Source: Dyella amyloliquefaciens
GTDB lineage: Bacteria > Pseudomonadota > Gammaproteobacteria > Xanthomonadales > Rhodanobacteraceae
DNA length: 64,000 nucleotides
Reading direction: 5' to 3'
Assembly (NCBI RefSeq): GCF_004296575.1
Contig: NZ_SAYT01000001.1
Location: 552,906 to 616,905, forward strand
Shown here: piece by piece, positions 33,166 through 41,068 of the stretch
Layout of the letters: the number at the start of each line of letters is the position of its first letter
Numbering within the stretch: position 1 is the stretch's first letter
The notes under the pieces: generated by a model
What the model was told of the DNA's origin: nothing
What the model saw: the letters and a program-made list of their open reading frames with translations, nothing else
Databases searched by the model: none
Made by a program: the position numbers and the translations under genes

Positions 33166-33208
33166 CGGTCCAGGTCCACTTCTTTTGAGGGCGAAGTAGA
33201 CCTGGCGG
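33166..33208. repeat. Palindromic repeat, AGGTTCACTTCT type (short)
   Basis: CGGTCCAGGTCCACTTC, TTTTGAGGGC, GAAGTAGACCTGG. It abuts the mrr-tail fragment. Confidence 0.75.
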
Positions 33209-33230
33209 CGCTTGCTGGATCAATTAGGCA

Positions 33231-34079
33231 TCATTCCGCGTCTAGTGGTGTGGTAAGAGCGAGCCGGTGATCGACGGGTTGCAGGGTGCCGGCGGGCAGC
33301 GCGTCATTGTCCATCTCCGGCTTTTCATAGCCATATTTGGCGAGCCATGCGGCGTCTTCCTTTGGGCCAGGCACATAGACGAGCCACTTGCCTACGTTTG
33401 CGTCTGGTTTGCCAAACTCCTGCATGGCAAAGGTGGCGGGTATCCGTACAACCCAGGCGCCATCCGGCTGATTGCTCAGCCGGTGCACCGTAAACGTCCA
33501 CGACTTGGCCGCTCTGACAGAGCTTTCGGCGAATTGCTTCCTGATCTGCTTGATGACTGATTCGGTGGCAACGGTGTCGAGATCAACTTCTTCGGAAGTT
33601 ACATCTGTCACGACGCCATTTCGATCTACTCGTACGAGCAAATGAACAGTGCCTTGGATCCTGTTCCATATCGCATAAGGAGGGTACTGAGGTCGTTGTA
33701 TGCTCTTGGCTTCGAGATCTTCATCTGACGCGTGTGACCCGAAACTTGCTGCGACGATCCTTGTCTTGTAGGTGCCGTCCGTTTGATGCCTCGCGACGAT
33801 CCGCAACGTCATGTCTGTATGACGCGCGGTCGGGCTCTTGGTCAAATCTTCCTGGAAATGCCAGCGCGCGGCGGCTCGGTCGACCAGGTCTGCCACGATG
33901 GCCGGAAGCTTGTCGCGGTGATCCAGAGTATGCGACGTCACCGTGCCATCGGGCGAAATGTCGACGGTGCCCGTTACTACCATGCTGGACTCGGCTCTCC
34001 GCTGCATCTCGGAAACCGTTTCTGCACCGGCATCAAGGGTGATTGCCCACGCGAGTAGGCAAAAGACGAGCTTGGTCAT
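33231..34079 (-). CDS. Secreted protein with TonB-C-like domain (paralogue of 18958 gene)
   Basis: 282 residues from ATG 34079, signal peptide MTKLVFCLLAWAITLDAGA. The layout matches the 18958 gene: an N-terminal strand pair with VVTGTVDISPDGTV, then KSIQRPQYPPYAIWNRIQGT, VRVDRNGVVTDVTSEE and a closing VVRIPATFAM. The C-terminal domain resembles TonB-C, but there is no membrane anchor. Function unknown. Ends with a short basic/acidic tail. Confidence 0.8.
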   Translation of the reverse strand: MTKLVFCLLAWAITLDAGAETVSEMQRRAESSMVVTGTVDISPDGTVTSHTLDHRDKLPAIVADLVDRAAARWHFQEDLTKSPTARHTDMTLRIVARHQTDGTYKTRIVAASFGSHASDEDLEAKSIQRPQYPPYAIWNRIQGTVHLLVRVDRNGVVTDVTSEEVDLDTVATESVIKQIRKQFAESSVRAAKSWTFTVHRLSNQPDGAWVVRIPATFAMQEFGKPDANVGKWLVYVPGPKEDAAWLAKYGYEKPEMDNDALPAGTLQPVDHRLALTTPLDAE

Positions 34080-34247
34080 ATCAATTCCCTGCTGGGTTTG
34101 AATGAAGTGTTCTTGATCGAAGGCGACTACTTCGAGATGTCCGCGAAAGGGGTGTTCTTCGAGTCCATGGATAAATGGTGGGCGGGATCATTTCATTCGA
34201 GTTGAGGGTTGCACATCGGGCTCATCCCTTGTGACTGCTCGTGCACT

Positions 34248-35246
34248 TCAATGCGTCGGCGCCGTCTCCAGCTCCGGTGTGGTCTTTTCCAGGATCTTCA
34301 TAGCCTCGCGATTTCGCTTCTCCCACTCGCGTTGCTCTTCGTTCGACATGGGCGGATCCGCTTGGTAGGTCTTCTGATTTGGCGATGCAGTTGCCTGGAG
34401 TGGAGTGGGCGGTATCCGTATCACTGGGGCGTCTTGCGTGGCAGCACCGCTTTGAATTGGCGCAGGGGAGGGTGCCAATGAGGCACCCGGCACGTTGGCA
34501 GGATGCCCTGGGTACTGCTTAGGCAGTGCAGCTGCAACCAGCAGGCAGGCCAACACGCCGCTAGCGAAGAACAAAGGATTGTCCAATGCGAGCTCAGGCT
34601 CTTTCCTCGCCTGAATGCTCCTGACGGTAGCAAGCAACGCGCTGCCGTCGACCAGCTCGATACGCTTGCCGCGAGCGAATGCGGCGGCATCGAGCGTGTA
34701 GCCGCCGAGGGCGACGATTTTCACGGCGATGGCGCCCCTATCCACCAGAATGCCGAACATCTCGCGGACGGTCTGCACGCCTACGCTTTGCGAGCGCCAC
34801 TGCTTGCATTGAACCAATGTGATCTGGCCCTCTTTGTGCAGCTCTAGATCGACACCCCCGTCAGCGCCTCCCTGGCCGGTCTCCTTCACAACGTAGCCTT
34901 GACGTCGAAAGGCTTCGCCGACCAATCGCTCGAATGAACGCCAATCCATGCTGCGAAGGCTATCCATGCGTGTCTGGGATTCCAGTAGGTGTCGACGCTT
35001 GCGTCGTCCGAGGAATGAAGCCAGCGCCGCGATGCAGCAGCCCACAAGGGCGAGCCATGCCAATGGCGCGTAGATACCTGTCGATGAAACCCTGGCGAAG
35101 GCCGACAGAAACGGATTACTGCTGGATCCCCACAGCCAGCCGATGCCGTACTCGATGCCGATGAAGCCGATCAGTCCGAGAACCAGACATGCTGGCCAGG
35201 GCATCGACGCCAGAACGTCGAAACCGCTTTCCTTGCGCTTTCCCAT
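34248..35246 (-). CDS. Membrane-anchored Mrr-type restriction endonuclease-fold protein
   Basis: 332 residues from ATG 35246 (GGGGG upstream). Two N-terminal membrane helices (about 15-35 and 50-70) precede a cytosolic Mrr_cat domain (about 93-215): MDWRSFERLVGEAFRRQGY, the metal-binding Asp of GGVDLEL and QCKQW (the QxK part of PD-(D/E)xK). A third helix follows (about 229-248), then a Pro-rich region and the acidic end EKTTPELETAPTH. Mrr-like nucleases cut modified or foreign DNA. The anchored three-helix form could act on incoming DNA at the membrane. It is unaccompanied. A decayed copy of its tail lies 1.1 kb away. Confidence 0.83.
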   Translation of the reverse strand: MGKRKESGFDVLASMPWPACLVLGLIGFIGIEYGIGWLWGSSSNPFLSAFARVSSTGIYAPLAWLALVGCCIAALASFLGRRKRRHLLESQTRMDSLRSMDWRSFERLVGEAFRRQGYVVKETGQGGADGGVDLELHKEGQITLVQCKQWRSQSVGVQTVREMFGILVDRGAIAVKIVALGGYTLDAAAFARGKRIELVDGSALLATVRSIQARKEPELALDNPLFFASGVLACLLVAAALPKQYPGHPANVPGASLAPSPAPIQSGAATQDAPVIRIPPTPLQATASPNQKTYQADPPMSNEEQREWEKRNREAMKILEKTTPELETAPTH

Positions 35247-35495
35247 GTATCCCCCTGAGTAACGGCCATCCCGGCATGCCGGGGCGGCGGTATGCCCGAA
35301 GGCTATCGCTGCGTGGATATCTGCGCCAGAGCCATAGGGGGGAGGGGCCAGGCAGGGGCACTTTCCAGAACGCAAATCGGAACCTGGTTTTGGGCGAGCC
35401 AGATAATTCGTGGCCTGTCTAGGTGCCTCCGCCGCCAACAGCTATGCTGGGCCTGCTCGGCGCGGGGGCGCCGATCTTCAAAACAGGGGAAATAG

Positions 35496-36395
35496 ATGAC
35501 GACACGATCCAATGGACCGTCGGCTGGCTGGGGCTGGCTGACGAATGGTTTCAGTGTGGGCTTCCGCCATCCGAAGCCATTGCTGGGCGGGGCGGCGATG
35601 CTGATGGTGGCGTGCCTGTTGCCGTCGCTGGTCACGCTGCCGATGCAGTACTACGCGGTGTCCACTGGTACGCCACAGAGCCCGGCAACCGTTGCCTGGA
35701 TCATGGGCTTCTCCATGCTGGCCGGTCTGCTCACCGTGCCGCTCTATGCGGGCTATTTGCAGGTAGTTGATGCGGCCGAGCGCGGGATGCCAGCCCGTGC
35801 CATGGACACCTTCAATCCTTATCGGAATGGCGAAGCTCTGCGCGTGATGGGCTTCGGGCTGGCGAACCTGGCGCTCTACGTCCTGTTGATCGGTATCGTC
35901 GTCGTGCTGACAGGCGGTGGCATAGCCAGTTGGTACATGCAGACGCTGGCGGCACAGGCCGCCCATCAGGCGCCGCCGGGACTGCCGGCGGGTTTTGGAA
36001 CCATCATGGCACTCTTCTTGGTGGTGGGCCTTTTCATGATGGGTTTCTACGCGATCAGCCTGGGCCAGGTCGCGCTGAGCCAGCGCAGCGTGTTCGGCGC
36101 CATCGGAGATGGCATGGTGGGCGCCCTGAAGAACCTGCTGCCGTTGCTGGTGTTTTTGGTGAGCAGCGTGCTCGCTTCGATCGTGGTTTTGATCGGTTTC
36201 CTGGTCGTGGGTCTGCTGCTGGTTTTTCTGGGCAAGCTACTTACTCCATGGCTGATCCTCGTGCTGATCGTTCCGCTCTATATCGCATTGTTCCTGGTGA
36301 TGTTCACGGTGATGTTCGGCGTGATGTATCACCTGTGGCGTGATGTATGTGGCGATGACAGCATGACGGACATGGTCGCTGCGACCGCGGCCTGA
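35496..36395 (+). CDS. Polytopic membrane protein (BPSS1780-like)
   Basis: 299 residues with about six hydrophobic helices: near residues 28-52, 66-88, 118-142, 168-190, 210-235 and 245-280. The pattern NGFSVGFRHPKPLLGGAAML at the start and SLGQVALSQRSVFGAIGDGM resemble the BPSS1780 family of uncharacterised membrane proteins. No transport motif can be read. It is isolated, between the divergent mrr-like gene and a bestrophin gene. Confidence 0.78.
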   Translation: MTTRSNGPSAGWGWLTNGFSVGFRHPKPLLGGAAMLMVACLLPSLVTLPMQYYAVSTGTPQSPATVAWIMGFSMLAGLLTVPLYAGYLQVVDAAERGMPARAMDTFNPYRNGEALRVMGFGLANLALYVLLIGIVVVLTGGGIASWYMQTLAAQAAHQAPPGLPAGFGTIMALFLVVGLFMMGFYAISLGQVALSQRSVFGAIGDGMVGALKNLLPLLVFLVSSVLASIVVLIGFLVVGLLLVFLGKLLTPWLILVLIVPLYIALFLVMFTVMFGVMYHLWRDVCGDDSMTDMVAATAA

Positions 36396-36424
36396 CCGGC
36401 ATCAGCCGACAAACCGTCGTTCAA

Positions 36425-36474
36425 ACAGGGGCCAGGTTGGACTTTTCAACGAAGTCGACTCTGGCCCTGTTTTT
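36425..36474. repeat. Palindromic repeat, second subtype, well paired
   Basis: AACAGGGGCCAGGTTGGACT, TTTCAAC, GAAGTCGACTCTGGCCCTGTT, then a T run. The T run and stem could let this copy work as a terminator for the 35496 gene. Confidence 0.82.
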
Positions 36475-36660
36475 TTGGGCAGTGCTTCCATGCGCGCATA
36501 GATGCGAAACAAGGGGCAGGCGAATGTTCCAGGGTGGATAGGGGTTTTGCTTCTCCTTTCGATCCGAAATGGAAAGCCTCAAGTGCGCCAGTCCCCGTCC
36601 TGGCTCACAATAGTCGCCAACGGGGCGACGCGAGCCTGAGCCCCTTGCACAGGTAGCCCC

Positions 36661-37584
36661 ATGATCGTCCGTCCCCACAAAGCCCACTCGGCGCCGACAC
36701 TGCTGTTGGCGTGGCGCGGATCCATCGTGCCCATCATCTGGCCGAGCGTGCTGTACACCATGCTGCTCTCGCTCGCGGTGGTGGTGGCGGAGCGGAATGG
36801 CATCGCCGTGTCGTTCACCCTGAACTCGGCGCCGTTGACGTTGCTTGGCCTGACGCTGGCGATCTTCCTGCAGTTTCGAAACAGCGTGGCTTACCAGCGG
36901 TGGTGGGAAGGGCGGACGTTGTGGGGTGATCTCATCATCGCGGTGAGGAATATCGCTCGACAGACCGATTCGTACATGCCCAATCTTCCCGCCGATCAGC
37001 GGCGCGCGCTGGTCTTTGGCCTGATCGGTTTTGTGCATGCGTTGCGACATCGCTTGCGCGGTACGCCTTCCGATGAATCACTGAAGGGTTGGTTGAAGCA
37101 GGATGTACTCGATCGAGCGGCGACAGCACCGAACCCGCCGAATCTGATCCTGGGTTTCCTGGGAAAGGCTTACGTTGATGCGGCGCGCGAAACGGGTCTG
37201 GACAGCATCCTGCTGGCCCAGATAGAAAATGAGCTCAGTGCTCTGGGGCGCGTGCTGGCTGGTTGCGAGCGGCTCAACAACACGCCGATCCCGTTTGCGT
37301 ACATCCTGCTTCTGCACCGTACGGTGCACGTGTATTGCCTGATGTTGCCGTTCTGCCTCATTGGTCCGCTGGGTTGGTTCACGCCTGTCGTGGTTGGTGT
37401 CATCGCGTATACGTTCTTCGGGCTCGACGCGATCGGTGGGCAGATCGAGGATCCATTCGATGATCTGCCCAACAGCCTGCCGCTGATGGCCATGAGCAGG
37501 AATATCGAGATCGAAATGCTGAGCCTGCTGGGTGAGAGCGAGATCCCTGCGCCCATCGAGCCGGACAATTTCGTCTTGCTTTGA
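36661..37584 (+). CDS. Bestrophin-family anion channel
   Basis: 307 residues matching the bacterial bestrophin (UPF0187) family: VRPHKAHSAPTLLLAWRGSI at the N-terminus, FLQFRNSVAYQRWWEGRTLW, which spans the conserved NxAYxRWWE core, then RNIARQ, IPFAYILLLHRTVHVYCLML (the pore helix region), and IEDPFDDLPNSLPL (calcium-clasp region in eukaryotic relatives). Four membrane helices are expected, in a pentamer that passes chloride or other anions across the inner membrane. It is monocistronic. Confidence 0.9.
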   Translation: MIVRPHKAHSAPTLLLAWRGSIVPIIWPSVLYTMLLSLAVVVAERNGIAVSFTLNSAPLTLLGLTLAIFLQFRNSVAYQRWWEGRTLWGDLIIAVRNIARQTDSYMPNLPADQRRALVFGLIGFVHALRHRLRGTPSDESLKGWLKQDVLDRAATAPNPPNLILGFLGKAYVDAARETGLDSILLAQIENELSALGRVLAGCERLNNTPIPFAYILLLHRTVHVYCLMLPFCLIGPLGWFTPVVVGVIAYTFFGLDAIGGQIEDPFDDLPNSLPLMAMSRNIEIEMLSLLGESEIPAPIEPDNFVLL

Positions 37585-37850
37585 CGCTGAAACGAGGGCG
37601 GGAAACCGCTTTCGAGGTCAACAGAATCGGGCCTGGCGCGTTCTACCTCTCTTCTTCGCAAAAAGGCAGTCTGGCCCTCCCTCCTTTCCTCTCCCTCTTG
37701 CCATCGAGCAGGAGCTGCGCGGCACACCCCTTTCTGGGTTGCCGACAAGGGGAACCCGGAACGAAAGAACCTGTCTACCGTGGCTCGCCTCAACACGCGC
37801 CGACGGCAGGCGCCGGTTTCGCAGGGGGTCATGGGTTTGCATGAGGCAGT

Positions 37851-38924
37851 GTGGTGGAACGTTCTGGGCAGGTCCGACATCGACAGGAAGGCGATAGTGC
37901 TCGCGGCCTGGTTTGGCTCGACAGCGAAACGCGCGAGAGCCTGGGTCGCAGGCGCTGGCGACAGCCGCCGCTGACGCGCCCAGTGCTGGCGCTCGCGCTG
38001 GTTTTTGTCTTCGTACTGCATGCCTTGTTTGCGCTGGCGCTGTGGTACGAGATGCAGCCCCAGTCGCGGCATCCGGAGCTGGCGCAAGTCGATAACGATC
38101 GAGCCTTGATCGTGCGTCTGATCGACCACCCCGCCAAGCCACGCGTTGCGCAGCCGCCCGAGCCTGCTGCGTTGCCCGAGAAGCCGGTAGCGTCGCCGCA
38201 AGTGGCGCCCCCGCCGGTGCCGGTGACGCACGAGAAGCCGCGTCATGACGCCATGGTCGTGCAGGATCATCAGGCGGCGCCTGCGCCTGCGGCCTCCGCG
38301 GCCTCCGCGGCTACGCCGCCCGACATCCATCTGTACGGACTGCACCTGCCGTCCTCGACGACGCCTGCACCTGCCACGGCAAACACCAAGGCCGAGCCGG
38401 CCAAGCCGGCGGATGATCGCCAGATCATGCAGCACGACAGCAACCGCATGCAGTACAAGGCCACGCGCTTCGAAAAGTATTTCCCACCGCCGAATGAGAC
38501 GGCCGGCGGTGCGATGGGGCGCCATATCGGCGATGCGCTCAAGGCGATCGCCAAGAGCGTGTGCGATCCCGACAAGAAGAGCACGGCCTCCAATCCGTTG
38601 TGCGCCGCGCCTCCGCCGCCCGCTTCGCCGATGGATCGCGACGGGCGCCTCAACCTGCCGCCGGCGCCGCTGGCCAACAATCCGGATGCGCCCAAGGGGC
38701 CGTCCATCGAGAGCTGTATCGCCGAGTACAAGTCGGAAAAGCCGCTGTCGGCTGGCTGCCCCGCGAACACGCCGGATCTCGCTTTCAAGGCGGAGATGCG
38801 TGAATGCATCGATCTGTTCCGCGCGGGCAAGCGTCTCAAGTCCTGGTGCCCGGCCGACACGCCGCAGCGTGCAGCGGCCGAGGCGTCGACGCCGGCAGCC
38901 TCGGCGAGCGCGGGTTCGCCCTGA
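37851..38924 (+). CDS. Single-span inner membrane protein with Pro/Ala-rich periplasmic region
   Basis: 357 residues from GTG 37851 (GAGG near 37843-37846). About 40 basic cytosolic residues precede one helix (LALALVFVFVLHALFALALW), a long Pro/Ala-rich spacer follows (about 85-190), and a C-terminal part with six cysteines in SVCDPDKK, NPLCAAP, ESCIAEY, AGCPAN, RECIDLF and KSWCPAD. The build (anchor, spacer, small domain) is TonB-like, but no TonB-C motif is visible. Function unknown. The six-cysteine tail suggests a disulphide-stabilised periplasmic domain. Confidence 0.7.
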   Translation: MVERSGQVRHRQEGDSARGLVWLDSETRESLGRRRWRQPPLTRPVLALALVFVFVLHALFALALWYEMQPQSRHPELAQVDNDRALIVRLIDHPAKPRVAQPPEPAALPEKPVASPQVAPPPVPVTHEKPRHDAMVVQDHQAAPAPAASAASAATPPDIHLYGLHLPSSTTPAPATANTKAEPAKPADDRQIMQHDSNRMQYKATRFEKYFPPPNETAGGAMGRHIGDALKAIAKSVCDPDKKSTASNPLCAAPPPPASPMDRDGRLNLPPAPLANNPDAPKGPSIESCIAEYKSEKPLSAGCPANTPDLAFKAEMRECIDLFRAGKRLKSWCPADTPQRAAAEASTPAASASAGSP

Positions 38925-38953
38925 GCACGATCGGCAACACCAGACGGTTTAGG

Positions 38954-39003
38954 CACGGGATCAGGCTTGCGTCGTTCGCGTGCGGAAAGGGCCTGACCCG
39001 CTG
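38954..39003. repeat. Degenerate palindromic repeat
   Basis: CACGGGATCAGGCTTGCGTC and GCGGAAAGGGCCTGACCCG. Arms pair partly. Weak member of the family. Confidence 0.45.
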
Positions 39004-39115
39004 TGGTTAATCAATGTTGTCGCGTCTTCACAGGATCGTAGCGGTTCGCTCAGCGTTGTCGCCGAACAATGCAGTGGCCCGGCAATGGGCCAGCTACAGC
39101 TTCTGGAGAGCGGTC

Positions 39116-39352
39116 ATGACCAGCAAAGACACATTCGGCGGTTCGGACGCGAAAGCGAAGGGCCGCGGCACAGCGAGCCAGGACGACAAGGCGAAGACGC
39201 GCCTTGAGCAACCACACGAGATGGAAGCCGGCTCATCCGTTCACCATGTCGCCAACCAGGGTGCGCCGGGTGGCACCTGCGATGACGACGGCGACAGCGA
39301 CAATCAGCAGGATCCCACTCGCCGCGCTTCGCATCACTCTGACCACGAGTAG
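39116..39352 (+). CDS. Small disordered hydrophilic protein
   Basis: 78 residues from ATG 39116 (GGAGAG upstream). It is strongly hydrophilic and lacks any hydrophobic segment: acidic/basic mix with GGSDAKAKGRGTASQDDK and a tail rich in Asp, Asn and His (CDDDGDSDNQQDP, RRASHHSDHE). The composition fits an intrinsically disordered stress-protective protein, but no family is recognised. Only the ribosome site and frame length support it. Confidence 0.5.
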   Translation: MTSKDTFGGSDAKAKGRGTASQDDKAKTRLEQPHEMEAGSSVHHVANQGAPGGTCDDDGDSDNQQDPTRRASHHSDHE

Positions 39353-39551
39353 GGCCTACGGCGGCCGTCCTCCGCGCTCGGAGCCCGCGAGAGCGGGGGC
39401 GGGTTTGCCGTCAAGCGGCTAAGTAGGAGCGCCAGCCCGCAGCCCCGGCATCACGCCACGAAGGCGGCTCCGTCCGTTATTCACGCCGTCACCCCGTGCC
39501 CGGGTTCATGGTTGCGGGCCAGGACAACCCAGGGCCTGAGGGGTGACTCGC

Positions 39552-40244
39552 ATGGCATCGGAGAGAACGACTGTCCAGGTGACCGTTTCCAGGGACGGTC
39601 CGTATCTGGTGGTGGGTGATATCTCGCTGGCGACCCAGACCGTAGTCGCTGATGGCGAGGGCGGTTCGGAAGACTGGCAGGAAGGGCCGCCCATCGATCA
39701 CCCGGCAAGCTATGCGCTGTGCCGGTGTGGCATGTCACAGTCGAAGCCGTTCTGCGATGGCTCGCACAAGAAGGTCGGTTTCGACGGCACCGAGACGGCG
39801 AGTCGGCAGCCTTACCTCGATGAGGCGCAGGCCTTGAACGGCCCCGTGCATACCCTGACGGACACAGAAAGCCTTTGTGCGTTTGCCCGGTTCTGCGATC
39901 CCCATGGGCAGGTCTGGAGCCAGGTGGAAGAGACTGACGATCCGCAGGTACGGGCCATGTTCCTCCGTCAGGTGAACCGGTGCCCGTCCGGGCGCCTGGT
40001 GGCGTGGGACAGGTCAACGGGGGAGCCCATCGAAGATGCGCTGCCGGTTTCCATCGGCCTCGTCGAAGATCCGGTGGAAGCATGCAGTGGCCCGCTGTGG
40101 CTGCGTGGTGGCATCCCCGTCATTTCTGCCGACGGCTTCCGCTACGAAGTGCGCAACCGCGTCACGCTGTGCCGATGCGGCCAGTCAAAAAACAAACCCT
40201 TCTGCGATGGCACCCATGCGGCGGTCCATTTCAGGGACGATTGA
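39552..40244 (+). CDS. Double CDGSH iron-sulfur protein
   Basis: 230 residues from ATG 39552. Two CDGSH motifs bind 2Fe-2S clusters with three Cys and one His: CRCGMSQSKPFCDGSH at about 57-72 and CRCGQSKNKPFCDGTH at about 204-219. Between them is a segment (about 95-160) with LCAFARFCDPHGQ and VNRCPSGRL, resembling the divergent ferredoxin-like (DUF1271/Fer4_19-like) piece found in bacterial CDGSH proteins. Likely a soluble electron-transfer or redox-sensing protein. No partner is visible. Confidence 0.9.
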   Translation: MASERTTVQVTVSRDGPYLVVGDISLATQTVVADGEGGSEDWQEGPPIDHPASYALCRCGMSQSKPFCDGSHKKVGFDGTETASRQPYLDEAQALNGPVHTLTDTESLCAFARFCDPHGQVWSQVEETDDPQVRAMFLRQVNRCPSGRLVAWDRSTGEPIEDALPVSIGLVEDPVEACSGPLWLRGGIPVISADGFRYEVRNRVTLCRCGQSKNKPFCDGTHAAVHFRDD

Positions 40245-40316
40245 GCGGCTCCGATACACGAAGAAAAGCGCGCTCCAACCGCTGTTTTCCCCAGTGTGCT
40301 GACGTGGGTAACTCCT

Positions 40317-40946
40317 ATGGGCCTTTTCAGCTTTGGCGCACCCATTCCGAAGATGACCGAACGTGCGCGGCAGGATCGCTGCACGGATGAACTCATCGGC
40401 ATATGCAGAGGCGTGATTGCCGATGGCAGCGTCAACGTGCAGGAGGCACGCTTCCTGTTGAACTGGCTGGAACGGCACCGCGAATTTCTCGGTATCTATC
40501 CCTTCGACATCCTGCACCGGCGCATCCAGGACGCGATGTTCGACGGCGTGCTCGACAGTGATGAGGAAAGGGACCTGCTCGACGTGCTCTCACGAACCGT
40601 CGGCGGCGAATCCCACGCCGCAGGCAGCTCCACCAGCCTGTCCACGGCGCTGCCCTTTGACGTGCCGCCTCCTGTCATCACGTTCCCCGGACAGGTCTTT
40701 GCCGTGACCGGCATATTCACCTTTGGGCAGCGCACCGCCGTGGTGGAGGCCATCCAGGGCCGAGGCGGCGTCGTGAAACCAGCCATGTCCAAAAAGGTGC
40801 GTTTCCTCGTGGTCGGCGAGATCGGCTCGCGTGACTGGAACCACTCGTCCTTTGGACGAAAGATCGAAGAGGCCGTTGCGCTAAGGGCTGGCGGTGAAAA
40901 TCTGTCGATCGTGTCCGAGGAGCTTTGGGCGAAGTCGCTTGGGTAA
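40317..40946 (+). CDS. BRCT-domain protein with TerB-like N-terminus
   Basis: 209 residues from ATG 40317. The first 85 residues are helical with ICRGVIADGSVNVQEARFLL and GVLDSDEERDLLDVL, a TerB-like pattern of acidic, possibly metal-binding turns. The C-terminal part is a BRCT fold (about 115-209): FPGQVFAVTGIFTFGQRTAV, IQGRGGVVKPAMSKKVRFLV, and IVSEELW. Single BRCT domains bind DNA ends or phosphoproteins. Such proteins occur singly in proteobacteria and some phages. No ligase or polymerase is adjacent. Confidence 0.82.
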   Translation: MGLFSFGAPIPKMTERARQDRCTDELIGICRGVIADGSVNVQEARFLLNWLERHREFLGIYPFDILHRRIQDAMFDGVLDSDEERDLLDVLSRTVGGESHAAGSSTSLSTALPFDVPPPVITFPGQVFAVTGIFTFGQRTAVVEAIQGRGGVVKPAMSKKVRFLVVGEIGSRDWNHSSFGRKIEEAVALRAGGENLSIVSEELWAKSLG

Positions 40947-40968
40947 TGGCACGCTTTGCGGAAGCCAG

Positions 40969-41008
40969 CGTCGGGTTCACTTTCATCGTCCGGAAGCGAA
41001 CCGGACAC
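40969..41008. repeat. Palindromic repeat, AGGTTCACTTC type (short)
   Basis: CGTCGGGTTCACTTTCATCG, TCCGGAAGCGAACCGGAC. The last member of the family in the window. Confidence 0.65.
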
Positions 41009-41068
41009 CGGCCATCTCGGACCGAAGCCATGTAACCAAGGCTGCGGGCGCATCAGCTCGATGCCCGG

